DNA of 64,000 nucleotides from Callaeas wilsoni (taxonomy: Eukaryota > Chordata > Aves > Passeriformes > Callaeidae): positions 124,001 through 188,000 of the forward strand of contig VWPU01018615.1 in assembly GCA_013398955.1 (NCBI GenBank), read 5' to 3'. Each line of letters starts with the position of its first letter. Position 1 is the first letter of the stretch. Below the pieces are notes generated by a model that saw only the letters and a program-made list of their open reading frames with translations, did not search any database and was not told the DNA's origin. Below, one piece after another: positions 13,876 through 26,624 of this stretch. Position numbers and translations under genes: made by a program.

Positions 13876-13961
13876 TAATAATATTAATAACAATAACAAT
13901 AATAATAATAATAATAATGATGATGATGATGATGATGATGATGATTGCCGCTGCTGCTGCT
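13876..13961. repeat. Compound trinucleotide microsatellite AAT-GAT-GCT
   Basis: An impure AAT/AAC stretch (13,876-13,897) leads into seven pure AAT units (13,898-13,918), nine pure GAT units (13,919-13,945), a short TGCC interruption and four pure GCT units (13,950-13,961). Three different trinucleotide periods in one locus suggest successive point mutation and slippage. The pure runs are short, but the locus should be length-polymorphic. Confidence 0.95.
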
Positions 13962-14840
13962 GTGAAATGATGTAGACATGTAAAGCTCCTGATAACTGTA
14001 AGAAGGAAGGTATTGAGGCAAACTGAGCAACAGTACCATGAGTCTCAGGAGAATCTCTATTGATTAATAATTTTAATAATTTTCTAGTTTCATTAGTTTT
14101 TTTAAAATCTCATCAACTATTAACGCATGTCTATTATCTGCACAGATTTTCTCAATGGAAACTGTGTTTCAGTTGGGCCACCCAGACAGCTATAAGATGA
14201 GATATAACGCTCTTACTCACTTCCATTTAATCCAAACATTTATCTCTAAAGAGAAAGTAAACCAAAACAGTTTTATGTCCCATCTTGCATGACAAGCCTT
14301 TTTTTTTCTTTGTTCAGACATGGTTTCAAGCATCTTTTTTCAGCCATCTACAGAGAACAATTAAATCAGCACATAACTAGCACTGCTGCAGTGGTCAGTG
14401 GATCTTTACCTTGTTTATCTTTCGTTTCCTGAGGCAAATACAACACCTGAAGAAGAAACCCTGTTAGAAGACTAATCCATATTCTTGTTTCCCAGGATCT
14501 AATCTCTGTTCTCAGTGAAGTCAGTAATAAAGCAGAACTTCACTACAAGACTGCAAAGATCAGGATTTCAATGAGGAAGAATGATTACAAATTTCTTGCA
14601 CCAATATACAACAATGTCCTTGTCTCCGACGACATCTCCCCTAAATATTTCAAATTAAAGTAGTCAGAAATATGAAAATGCTTTATCTCTGTATGAAGGA
14701 CAAGAATACTAGCAGAGTGTAGGAGGCATCCTAAGAATGGAAAGCTGCCATGAGCTCTGTCTAAAATACTGTGCATCACAGCCGATGTCAATTGTCCATG
14801 ACCCCGTCACCTCTCCACCCTGGAGGCCATGAAACTGGGC
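13962..14840. other. Unassigned AT-rich non-coding sequence
   Basis: No gene or known repeat is recognised between the microsatellite and the hairpin. Open frames are short and show no resemblance to known proteins. Confidence 0.6.
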
Positions 14841-14881
14841 CTGTCTGAGACAGCCATCATTTCATGATGGCTCTGGGACAG
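14841..14881. other. Strong imperfect hairpin
   Basis: AGCCATCAT (14,852-14,860) and ATGATGGCT (14,864-14,872) form a perfect 9-bp inverted repeat with a three-base TTC loop. Outside them, CTGTC (14,841-14,845) can pair with GACAG (14,877-14,881), with a 6/4 internal loop. The whole folds into a stem of about 40 nt. It is shorter than a usual microRNA precursor and its loop is very tight, so it is more likely a fossil inverted repeat or chance. No known RNA family is recognised. Confidence 0.5.
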
Positions 14882-17800
14882 TTCAGAACATAAAAAATTA
14901 TTGCAATGTTAAATTACTAATTTATGAGAAATGTGTGAACGTTTGAAAGAACTGCTCAGAGATTTCTGCTGAACCTGAGAAAGGTTTTGAAGAGGAATAA
15001 AAATAAAACCACAATTAGTGGACAACTGAATCTAGCTGCAGATTGCCTTTGGTTTATTATTCCACTCTCCAGTGTCTTAGGGAAGGGTAATTTTAAGAAC
15101 CACACATGAACAGAGACCAGTAACTCTTGTCTTAACTTCTACTAAAACCTGAACAGCCATTTTATTTTATTGCCAGTTCAGCCGTTAGTACCAATAGGTC
15201 AAGGGCTCAAGTTCATTTCCCTTTGACACTGTGTCTTCAGTCACAAACTCAGTCATGATAATACTTCTCTCTAGAGCCCAGTTTCAACTGGACCGCAATA
15301 GAATCGTAAGAGGAATTTCAATAGGATGTAGGACTACACCTCAAAACAGGGACCACGATTTCTGTGACTGCATGCAGCCCTACACCCACTGATGCCCCCC
15401 AACTCCAGTGAACAAGCAATGCCCAATGATGATGGAAAGGGGTCTCCTCTGCAGCAGCAGTCGTAATTGTGCAGATGTACTTGCAGCACATGACACATTC
15501 AGGTGCTTCTCCCAGTTCTCCTATTCCAGAAAAATGAACAGGATAATTAAGCATGTTTGGATTTACTGAGCTGGCAGATTTAGTACTGAAGGAGAACACC
15601 TTGTGCAGTAAGCAAAGTCCTGATGCATGCTACATTACCTGCAGGGCAAAAGGAGACAGCCTTATTTGCGTGTCAGCTTCCCCTCCATCTTGCATCCAGT
15701 AATTTCCCTATTTTCTCCCACCATGCAGAAAACATCCTTATAATACAGAAGTTTTCAGTCTAAACCAATATTGATATGGTCAGAGTTTTGCTGGCAATGC
15801 CAGTTAGCTTCTGAAAGTGAGCTTTGTGTATGTGTTTTTCCTTCCCTCTTACCTCACACAGCCAACAGACACTGGTCCTCCAGAATTAAAACTAATCCAA
15901 TCTTTAAAATATTCACCAGTGGTTTTTTAAGGACTCGCATGCACACACAAGTTAGTGTCAAACATAATGAAAAGGGGAAAGTCAGAAGATTTAGTGAGCT
16001 GTGGAATTGCCATAGCTAGTTTTTTGCCATGATAGAAATAGACGTATCTTCCTTATAATTGGTATTTCTAGATTTTTCATGGTATCTCCTTCCTTCCTCA
16101 TGAACTGTGAAATCTACTATATGCTTGCTGTAAAACTCTAGTTTCAGAAAATTTTCCAAGGTTTCAGGCTACTGCTTCAATAATAAAAGAAAAAAGTTAC
16201 TACAGAAACAAAAAAAAAAAGCCTATTTTAGCATTAAAACTTCCTTTCTTAGAAAAATTTACAGTTTTATGGGGCAGTACTGAGAAAATTTTAAATGCCA
16301 AATGTGCTAAAGTAGTTGCAAAAAGCCAGCAACAACAAAACCTTCTTACTCGATGGCTCGTGCAAGGTCTCCATGTACTCTTTATAAAAGAAAATATTAA
16401 GTTAAAGAGTAACACAGGATGTCAAAGCCCAGAATCTAGGATTTCAAGAACCACAGCTCATTTCTACTTCTACTGGTGCCAAGTTTTCATCACTTTACAC
16501 ACATTTGAATTACAAATACTTGCATACCTTGCTGCTGCACAAGGCAAAGTGTTAGATGGCATAAGCAGAGCCCCTTTAGACAGTCTGATGGCAGAAAGTT
16601 TCTAACTAAAGCCTACAAATCCCAATTTTGTAATAAGGCTCCTCACACATGATCATCCGTCCTAGAGGAAGAGAAACAGCAGTCTTAAAAAAAGATTAAA
16701 ATTTTGCTCTTCTTCAAAATGTGCTGTAAGTCAAAACACACACACACACACCAGTCCATGCACTGCTAGAAGGGATCTTTCAATCACTTACTCCTTAGCA
16801 TAGCTCATCCACAGAAACTGCTACAGTTGGCTTGGTCAAGTCTTGGCAAGACCACTGAAGCCAGCAGAAGCCAATGTCTCCAGCTGTAAGCTGGAACAAG
16901 AGGGTTGTGATGGCTTCCAGTAGAGTCTCCTGTTTGACTGCTGCTCCCTCTCCATGGGGAAGAGGGAAAAACCCACACAGTCAGGCTCCCAAGCTACCAG
17001 CTGGACAACAGCCCCTGAGGGGAGATCACGAGTCTTATCTAAAGGCTCTTCTCTTCTGGATCAATCACCAGGAAGAGGTGAGAAATGTGGCACATGCACA
17101 GGGCAGCTGCCAGGGAACTTCTGGTCAGTGTATTGAATCCCTTGTGTGCACTACCATTGGTCCCAAAAAATCTTCTGTGGCAAAGTTACAAGTGGAATGT
17201 AGGCAGAGCTCTGAGAGGAGCCAGCGATCAGAAAGTAGGAGGAACATTCAAACTGACAGAAAACTGCAAATGCTACAAAGAAGAAAGTGACTAACCTGCT
17301 CTAGGAAAATTCCCCTTGCAAGGATGCAAAGCCGTATGGTGTGTCCCTGAAGCCAAGGTGATTTGACTGAGGAGCATGAAACCAAGCTTTAAATAGATTG
17401 CTTGCATCGCATATGACAGGCCACAAAATAAATACTTTGGCTACCAATAAGGTCTGTAGTGAAGTCTCGGGGATGGGAACAACAAAAAACTGAAAAGCAA
17501 ATCACAGGCTCAACTGCTTCATCGGGTTTTTAGCACATCTTGATTTGAGCATAGGTAGAAGAGTCAGCCCTTCTGGCTATACCCAGAGTGAGAAAATGTG
17601 AAGGGAGAACAAAGCAAAATGGCTGAAAGTAACTTTAATTCAGGCACTTCAAAGAAAATAAGGATATGTGTCCTGAATGGCAAAGGCTGAAATTACTAAG
17701 CTGTGGTTTATTGTAGACATGGCAGTTTAATCAAGGTAGGCTTTATAAAGAGATGGGTTATCTTTTAATTGATCAACAGATACAAGTGGAAAAAACAGGC

Positions 17801-19200
17801 AATGTTTGGAGCATGCAGACCTGTCATTCAGGCTCTTTCTTAAAAACCCGAAGAAGGAGTTGCAACGCGCTCATATTGTCTATTTTCTCCAGCTAAATCA
17901 GATGGGCTAATGAAAGAAATTACCACCTCCTATAGTTTATGCCTTATAGAAAGTACTGATACAGAGATGATCTCCACATGATCTATTTCACAGCAAATGG
18001 AACGGCGCCTCTCAGTAACAAGAATACCCATGAGATCATCAGACTTGCAATGTCTTCCAAAGTCAGCATAAGTCAGTATGGGGAAACTGAATCTCCAGAT
18101 AACTAACAATAAAGTCCAGCAGAATAAATCTAAGGATGAACATTTCATTTGACACACTGTGCAGCCACACACCTGCTAATATCAATATCTAAACTCTAAA
18201 TCATATGCAAATTTACTCTTCATGATACCTACAACAGTAGGTCAGGAGAAGACATAGGGCGATTAAGAAAGTAACCATTGCAAATTTCAATTACACTATC
18301 ATAGGAAGTAAAAAACAGAGTCACCTTTTTTTCCAGAGAAACCACACTGAAAAAAAGCAACTATTACTACTGAGAACCAAAAACCAAAGTTATGTCCTAT
18401 CTTCAGCATGACAATTGTCATAGCTTTTCCAATTACCTTTATTTTAGCCTTTGTTCCTTCAATTTTTATTCTTTTAATTTCTTGTTCTAATATAAAACTA
18501 TTGGCTATTTTAAGATGCAGTTCCAATTCTCTGTAATTCTTTCCAATACACAAACTCAGACAGCTAAACTTAACTGATTATATACGTGTTCAGAATACAG
18601 AAATCTACTAAGAGATGTTATAAACCAAATAACTTCTTGTGGAGTCTGCTTCTGTTGTAAAACTTGATAGAAGAAAGAAAAAACCCTAACAGTATTACTT
18701 TCAACCAAGCTGCAGAACAAGCTGAAAGTAAGGAGGGAAGGGTTATTATCTCACTTCACACCGAAGTATTTAGTCATTCTTAATCAACAACGATAACAGT
18801 GGCAGGTAATAATATTCTCACTATGTTAGAGCATCTGCACAGTGCTGAGAGAATACGTTTCCACAGTGGACCAGAGCAGTAATGTATCTCCCCCTATATA
18901 TCTGAATCTTTTTAACATTATGAAACTTGAAATACTCCTTTCTAAATGGACATATTATTCAATTTTGTCTCTTCTGGTAGACGCATTTACCAAAACTAAG
19001 TGTTCTTAACAACTGTTCAAGTGTTATTAAAATGGGATCTCTTGTACAGTTTACACAAAGACTACTTTGTTCTTTATTTCATTTCTAGTTTCCAAAGAAC
19101 AGTCTTGAAAGAGTCAAGTACAAAAAAGGCATGAGGGTCTGCAGATACTCTACACATTACCCTCACAGCTTAAGCTGCACTTTTGAAACCTCATAAAGGT
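14882..19200. other. Unassigned non-coding sequence with a short AC repeat
   Basis: No gene or known repeat is recognised. A small (AC)8 run is at 16,736-16,751. A GC-richer patch at about 16,860-17,290 is open for 138 codons on the plus strand, but the translation resembles nothing known. An octamer-type ATGCAAAT word occurs at 18,204-18,211; such words are expected by chance in AT-rich DNA. Confidence 0.55.
16736..16751. repeat. Dinucleotide microsatellite (AC)8
   Basis: Eight uninterrupted AC units are seen directly. The tract is short and is noted only for completeness. Confidence 0.9.
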
Positions 19201-19214
19201 CATAAGATATTGAC

Positions 19215-19230
19215 AATATTACGTAATATT
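19215..19230. promoter_or_regulatory. 16-bp perfect palindrome with TTACGTAA core
   Basis: AATATTACGTAATATT is identical to its own reverse complement. Its centre, TTACGTAA (19,219-19,226), is the optimal palindromic site for PAR-bZIP factors and NFIL3/E4BP4. The CpG at its centre is kept in a region where CpG is scarce. Binding is inference; the palindrome is fact. Confidence 0.4.
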
Positions 19231-19760
19231 AATCAATAAAAGAATTCACTTTGGAATGCCCTTGTAAAATTATTTCTTTTTTTATATCTCAAGGATTACT
19301 GCTGCACTCAATTTAACAATTCATTACTACCACAAAAGTAAAATGAACATGTGAGGTTAACAGCTATAGCTATTAGGTGTAACCTAACCAGCTTTGTACT
19401 GCATAATTGATCTACTTTCTTCAAGAATAATATTCAGGAAAAGAGAATTACTACTACCATCTCTATAAATAGTATAGAAAGCCTGGAGCAAGTGTGTGGG
19501 ATAATAGCAAAGACGAGAGAAAGGAAAATGGGAGCACACCAAGAGTTTATTTATAAATATCTGGGAACTCATTGCTTGGCATCATGTAGTGTCTACACAG
19601 TCTCACATTGATCTAACTTTTAGACTGTTGCTCTATATTTAAGAACATAAAAACTAAGAATGCGCACACTAGACTTCTGACACTCTTCCCAAAAATGAAT
19701 GTAGCTCTTTCCCAGTTGAAACTGTTTCAAGACTGTCACTACAGGGATAAGATTTCCAGA

Positions 19761-19808
19761 GTTTGTTCCCTGTACAAGTATTTAAGTTTGTTCCCTGTAC
19801 AAGTATTT
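19761..19808. repeat. Tandem duplication, 25-bp unit, two copies
   Basis: GTTTGTTCCCTGTACAAGTATTT begins at 19,761 and again at 19,786. The two copies are identical over 23 bases. The lack of divergence points to a recent duplication, or to recent slippage or gene conversion. No function is suggested. Confidence 0.9.
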
Positions 19809-21200
19809 TTCTAATCCAGTGTTGGCAGAACTTCAGTGTGGTTGAAATGACAGCAATCAGGGTTAAAAGAATCATGTTAACCACTGTACACACATCTAAT
19901 TTTATCTTCAGCTTTACTTTCTGCAACCACCGCAAGTCAGGCTTTGATGTTCTTCTGTCTCTCCAGGAACACTCTATCCAGGTGGTGGACTCAAGCACAT
20001 ATTTCTTTCAAGATGGAATTCCACAAGCCCAGTTCAGTTTTAGATACTGTCCCTAGGTCTCACTTCTCTTTCCTTCTCTCTCGCATTAACATATCCAGCA
20101 TCCCATTGCCTCTTCATTAGGTCACAGGTACTGAAGAGCTGGAAAAAAGCAGTTTCACTTTCTCTAACCTCCTGTTAGCAGGAGGCTACCGCCTACTCTG
20201 GTAATAACAAAGCTGTCTTGTGAGCTGAACCACACTGCCATGAATGGGGACAACTGGGGGATTTTGTTCATAATCACAATACTAATTGAAAACAAAATGC
20301 TAATATGGCAACAGCCAATTTTACTTGCATGAGAATTTTCTCCTCGTTGGTTGTCCATTTCTGGTTTTAATGCTGGTTTTTTTATGCAGCAGAAGATGAC
20401 CCTTAGCAAACTGAAGACTCTTGAATGGTTATTTAGAGATTTCCTGGAGGTGAAGAGCTCATATGCCTGAATACCTGTGGGCTTTGGCATCTTGTTTATT
20501 TGCCTTCCAAACAGACCGCTAGTTGCAGTATGAAACAGAATCTTTCCACAAAACTTGCCTTTTTGTCCTTCAGATAAAGCAAGTCACATAAAACCCAGGA
20601 CTTTCTGAGGCTCTTCAAATTATGTCTTAAGACACCACATCAAGTCTGATCCATATGTGTATAAAGCAACAAACCAATGAGTCTGCCTGCATTACATTAA
20701 TGAAATTATATTTTGCATTTAAAGACCTTTGAAAAAGAAGTGACACTAATATGGACACCTTTATTTGTATTCATCTCACTAAATTTTGTTCTCATAAATT
20801 TCAATAATCCTACTCTGTAGCTGGCAATTCAATGACAGGGTTTTTTTAAGCCTTTAAGTAATACCCCATATACTTTGAGCAGTCTGGTATCCCAGCACCC
20901 CCTTCTTCCCAATGCACAATTAATACTTGCAGATGAGAAGGGTTGTTTGTGTCACATATTTTATGGGCAGCTGTAATTCTTCAGAGAAATTCTTTCCAGC
21001 ACTGCTGGTATAAAGCAAGCCTGCAGTTTCCACAAGAAATCCTACCGACTTATGTTCTTCTCCTCATGGCAGCAAGTAAAAAGTACAAAGATACAACAGA
21101 GAAAACAGTGCATGAGGTACATTAGTACTTTTGGTTATAACCTTATCCTTCATACGGGCATGGAGTTCAGAGGCTGTAACTTTAGTCCTCAGGTCTGCTG
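19809..21200. other. Unassigned non-coding sequence
   Basis: No gene or known repeat is recognised. A 7-bp perfect hairpin (CCTCCTG, loop TTAG, CAGGAGG) lies at 20,168-20,185; hairpins of this size are common by chance. Confidence 0.6.
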
Positions 21201-21224
21201 AGCTCCCAACTCACTCCACAACAA

Positions 21225-21320
21225 TACTGCATCTGTGTCTCAGTTGCCTATCTGTAAACACTGGACAGCAATACTTTTTCTTTCTGCTTCTATCTTGTCT
21301 TTTTTAGATGCTGAGGTTTT
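21225..21320 (+). mobile_element. Possible ancient MIR/L2-type 3' tail
   Basis: TGTGTCTCAGTTGCCTATCT followed by GTAAAC (21,234-21,259) resembles the conserved tail shared by MIR SINEs and L2 LINEs (a word of the CTCAGTTTCC-ATCTGTAAA type). A later TCTTGTCTTTTTTAGATGCTG word (21,293 on) resembles the TTTAGATTGTAAGC motif often found downstream in such old elements. The upstream core of a MIR cannot be made out. Birds keep only few and very diverged copies, so confidence is modest; a profile search would decide. Confidence 0.4.
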
Positions 21321-24300
21321 AAAAAGAGGTGTCCTTCACTGTTTTGGCACAGCAGGGTCCTCATCTCAGCTGAAGGTTCTTTGGTGCAACACTGATCACT
21401 ATGAGCAGGAGTCATATGCCTGAGAGAACATTATCTTGTTTATATCAAAAAGTAGAATAACACGGTTTTAAAGCAGTGACATACTTGAAAGATTGTACAA
21501 AAGCCACTAAGTCAGTGCTATGGCACTTTCTCCATGCATACACTAGAGAAGCCACTGAATAAAAACATCTTCAGGAACCATACTTGTTGCCTTTCCTGTT
21601 TGGGCTTATCCCTATTTCTTTTATTACACAGAAACTCTCTAACAATTTATATAAACAGCAGTGGTTTGGGCACAAAGGTTATGATTGCTACACAAAAAAA
21701 AAGTATCTTCGGTTTACAGATGTCACCTACTTCCTGAGTTAAGAAGAGTGAGGCTTTTCTGAACTTACTCTTGCATTGTTGTGGCAGGTCATGTGTCTTC
21801 AAATTCTCGCTTTGAGCAACTGGAAGCAGATACTATACTGAAAGTATTTCTTTTGAGATAAACAAATCAAGAATAATAAAGATCAGAAAGAGGAAAAATG
21901 GAGACTCATGCTCAAATTCCAATTTTTTCGTTTAAATCAAGGACTGGCTGAGTGCACAGCCAGGCTGTGAATCCATCTTCAGCCAGTATAAATTACTGGT
22001 TTGTATAGTCTGAGCCTCCAGGATAAACAGACACTTCTTAAACAATTCATAGGCAAGCCAGTCTTCCAGGCTTTTCTGAAGCCATTACCTTGTCCTGAGT
22101 CTACCTACCACCACCTCAGCATATGTACACCTACAACACAGGCATCCAGCACTGTCAGCCATCTAACGGCATTGAACAAAGTTATTTTACCCACTAACAA
22201 CAGAGACAAATTTATCCTCAGAGGCATGGATTGAAGGTGCTGCTTAGATGCTAGCTGTAGAGTAGGATTCTTCTTGGGTGTTTTCATCATGAAAACTCTT
22301 CATTGTTAACTCCTCAAACAAAGCTTCCTCTATTCTTGCCCTTAAATCAGAAGGGAGTGACTTCCTAGTGAAGAAAGTGAGAAAGCTAAGAACACAACAG
22401 GATATAATTTTTTAAGAAAAAAAATCAAACCCCACAATATATGAAACACATACTGCTCAGTCTGTTCTCCATTGCTAACAGATTGTTAATCCTGGCATGA
22501 GAGCATGGAGACAGACCTGTGCCTGTGAAGAACAGGGGGAGTGTCCCGGCTTGCCATCCACATACCGATACATCTGCTTAAACCCCTGGGAAACTCATCT
22601 TCATGGCTTTCAAAGAAAGTTTAAGGATTCAGCAGGCCAAACTACTGGGTAAGTTTCATAGGCAAACAATAGTGGGGTGATCATAATAAACGACAGTGGA
22701 AAGGATTCAAATATGATACAGAGGAATTTTGGTTTGCTATCAAACTCCAAGTCTCTGTGCTCCAGATACTGTTAAAGTCCACCTGCATGGAGCTCCCTCG
22801 GTTGAGATATCAGCACAAGCACAGCCTTGGAAAAGATGGGTCTCAGAAAGCAGCAGTGTTATTACTGCTGTATCAGAGTGTTGTGACATATTCTCCCAGG
22901 GAAAAGAGTGTCTTTGGGTGTTTGTAAGAGGCTGGAACGGCTTGAAGGCTACAGCATATTAGCAAGTAATGATCTTACTAGAAATTGAACATTTTGGTTA
23001 TTCGCTGTTGCCGAGGGCTGAGTAGAAATTAAAAAGGGTGTGAGTATCCCTCTAGAAAGGGTTTGGAGCCCAGGTTGGGCAGCCCCCGGGGAGAAAACCT
23101 GGGAGAGGCACAGCGTGGGGTGCACGCCTGGGTGGATCCATGTTGCTCCCTAATGAAGTGCTTCTGTTAGGAAAGCCAAGCCCCAGGATGAGAGACCCAG
23201 CCGATACAGGCACCAGAACACACGCGTTCACGGGAAGGCTCAGAGGAAGGACTGTGTCCACCCGTAAAACCCCAACCAAACAGCAACAAAAAAAGGCCTA
23301 GCAAGGAAGTTAACACCCCTGCCTCCTGGCCTCTTTTGCTAAAAAGCAAAAGGTTGTGAATATGAGAGAAGTAAATGTAGCATTTAATCTGTATACAGGG
23401 TATTACCTTCTCCTCAGTAACTTTTAGGCTTTTCCACCACATTTATCCTGTAATGTCAAATACTTTAACTCCTCTGTTTACCCAGACTGCAGTCTCTGAT
23501 TTTTAAAGGCATTACTACAGCATAGAGCAAAGAAACATAACACTAATCCGTATTATTTATTTTATGGTAAAAGAAAACTGAGAGAATATCAAGTCAAATG
23601 GGCCTGCTTGACATTACATAAAAACCAAACAGCAAAACACTAGACCAAAACTTCATCTCACCTCAAGACAAGTGCATGGGTATATCCCACATCATTTTTA
23701 CATGAATAAAATTAATTTTTTCCTAACAACACTTATGTTTCCACTTAGTCACTGTACCTCTTCAGCTTCCAAAAGGGCACAGTCAAGTGCTTCAGTAGCT
23801 TTGCATTGATTTGGGGTTTAGGCTTCCTCTTTTACCACTTTAAGTCTGTAACAAAATGCATTTCCACCCTGCCTTACACTGGTGCTCCGAGACAAGGAGG
23901 CAGCCCCGTTTCCACTGCTGGAGACCACCAGCAGCAAAAGGTAAAAGGCCTTTTCAGCAGTAAAAATACCCTCAGCCAGCCATGGGCACAGCCAGACTGC
24001 CTCTTTTCCCCTAAAAATACAAAAGAAAAAAAAATCCAAAAAAACCAAAACCAAAAAGCAGCCCACCTAATTAATTAGAAGGAATTAACAGAAAGCATAC
24101 GCTGCCAATTTAACAATCAGTTTTCATCATTTTTTATTTTCTGAGTTTACTTGAGGGACTACGCATGCATTTTGTCCTTTCAAAAAGTCTGCCTTTTTAT
24201 TGTGATTAAACACTGAAACATAGCATATTTACAGCTAAATTTATTGTCATATTCAGTCTGGAATTGGCCATTTGGCTGACTAAGTTGTACCACATGAAGG

Positions 24301-26624
24301 CATCGTGACATGTACTATTAAGAAATGAGAAATGGCAGATGGGCATTTCCAAAGAACCGTCAGCTTTGCAAATGGCAATGCTACAGCTGAATATAATCTG
24401 CTAAAAATGGTTATCAAAGGTGAGGATTCAGGCTTAACATCCTCCCTGAACATGCTGGAGCATTTCCTCCCACTTTGGGAAGAAGTTTGCCATTTCCAGC
24501 AATACACTACTTCATAAAATAATTTTAATAATAGCATTGAAATTCTCTCAGTTCTCTCAATTTGAACCTTCTTTTGCCCTGGTGTGCCCAAACCACTGCT
24601 TTTCATTTGGCTCTGGATTGTCAGAAGAACAAGCAGCCCACGCACATGTACCTAAAACTATACTTTTGAAAATTAAAGGACGTCTAAATGGAATTTAGAT
24701 TAAACCAAATATGAACGAAAATTTAATTTAAAATAATTTTTAAAAATATTCCCAGGTCAGAGTAAGTAGGATATTGCTTGATATGAATGGTGTTATATGA
24801 TGCAGTAGTCTGCAATGCCAGGTCTGTGGAGGATCCTTTTACCAGTCCAGTGACCCTAAAGTTGCTTCACAGGGCACCACACCACTGCATTTCCTCTGGA
24901 GTCTTATTGGCTTCCTTTCTGCCTTTCTGTGACTGCCATTCATTGAGCTCCAGCTGGTTTCACATGGCAAGGCCACCTTCTGGTAGTGACTGCCACCCGA
25001 ATTGTTCCCCTTAGCAAGTGGAAAAGGATGTAGTACCTCAATGAAACAAGCAAACAGGGAAGGAGATCTTGTACTCAAGTTAAATATAAATTTGAAAGGA
25101 GAAGCATTTAAAACGTGAAATTCTTGGCCTGTGTGACATGTCCCTCTATTTCCATAAGGACTGCCACAATTCAAGAAGCAAAGGCAGTACTTGGCCAGTT
25201 GCAGATTAAACAGTCCTCCAACCAGACATTTTGAGGAGAACTACCCATTTTCTTGAGGTGAAAGGAAAAGAAGAAGAAAACACAATGTTTCACCTAAATA
25301 AGTTTGGGATAAAAACTTAAAAGCCAGCCTTCTAGGTTTGAAGAAAAACCTGAAGCAGAAAGCATTCTTGTTCTAATCACTGATCATGAGGACAACGGAA
25401 GAGCTAGGTTGTGACCAAAAGCTATCACTCTCAGGTGGCAACAGTGCTGTCAAATTCATTTTCACAGTTTCACACTCTTCTGTAATTCTATTAAAGTTTT
25501 TAACCCTGAAGAGGAGACTTCCAAACAGTGCAATACTATACTTAAAACAGTACTGCTGAATGCTACTGAACGTAACATATTTAGATGGCAAACTCTTAGA
25601 GACGAAGGTAATACCTTCCATGTATTTTTGCTGAAAATACTATCTGTACTCCAAAAATTGCTTACCCTAAATAAAATATCTAAGGAATACAATGGAATGT
25701 GATCTGTTACTATCTGTGTGCTGAGTGAGGGGCATTGCAAAAAGCAATCTGTTTCTCCCAAGAACTAAGAGACAGTCAGAGTTGTCTGTGAGTGATACAG
25801 TAACCTTGAAAATTCATAAAATAAGAATGCAGTTGTTAAGAAAATTGCAGACATTTTAGTAAGGCCAGACCAGTTTCATGAAGCAGATGAAAACAAAACT
25901 GGAACAGAGGGAGGTGAGAATTCTGTTACATATTCAAGTTGCATTTTTAAATGAAATGTTTATCTGTACTTGAAAATCATGCAAATAATGATAGCAGCAA
26001 TGTGGGAGATCTGTATTAATGTATAAATGAATTTTCAACTGTTTTCAATATTAATTACACTATATACTTAATAGAAGACATTTCAAACCTGTTTTTCTAT
26101 TTTACATTGAGCCTCAATTATAATTCTGAGGAAGAAGGCTACCTTCAGCAGCAGATATACCAGTTACATATCAGTTTTCCTCACAATGAAGAAAATAACC
26201 TCGGGATTGTTGATTTGGCTTTGCCCTATTTTTGGTTATTCTTTAAAATTACCTTTTAAATATGCTTACTATCTAAGAGTGGCAAAAGTGTTTCTTAAAA
26301 TACTTGCATACTGTGAAACGGAAGAATGGATGCAGCATTTCTGTAACATTAAAATATTTCTATACAAGTTGCACAGACATAGAAACATGTCACACCCCCC
26401 AAAAATAAGATGTCTAAATAAGGCCACACTATAAGGAAAGCAATAGAGTAATACTCCAGCAAAAGGAGAGTTAATACTTTAAACACCCACGACTCCTAAT
26501 CTATTTTTTATCAATTATTCTAAGAGCTCAACAGAATCTACTTAAACACTGAGATGATAGAGTAGTACAGGTGGGTTACTAACTTTAAAAATGTACATTT
26601 ATTATCCAGGGAACCAGCAATAAG
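21321..26624. other. Unassigned non-coding sequence
   Basis: No gene or known repeat is recognised. A GC-richer patch at about 23,040-23,330 contains CCCCCGGGG and several CpGs and could be an old LTR or other insertion, but I cannot name it. An A-rich low-complexity stretch lies at 24,018-24,058. The segment 24,240-24,560 looks unusually free of low-complexity sequence and is a weak candidate for conserved non-coding DNA. A 7-bp hairpin (CAGCAGT/ACTGCTG) lies at 22,851-22,870. Confidence 0.55.
24018..24058. repeat. A-rich low-complexity tract
   Basis: A run of about 40 bases is made almost only of A, with scattered C, G and T (AAAAAATCC and CCAAAACC words). It is not a clean microsatellite. 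It could be a decayed poly(A) tract, but no retroposed sequence is recognised to its left. Confidence 0.7.

Noticed and set aside
15915..15950. CAGTGGTTTTTTAAGG word considered as another hAT terminal repeat
   Set aside because: Only the first eight bases fit, and no target duplication or partner end is visible nearby.
16874..17290. 138-codon plus-strand open frame
   Set aside because: The composition is random, there is no family resemblance, and shorter frames overlap it in other phases.
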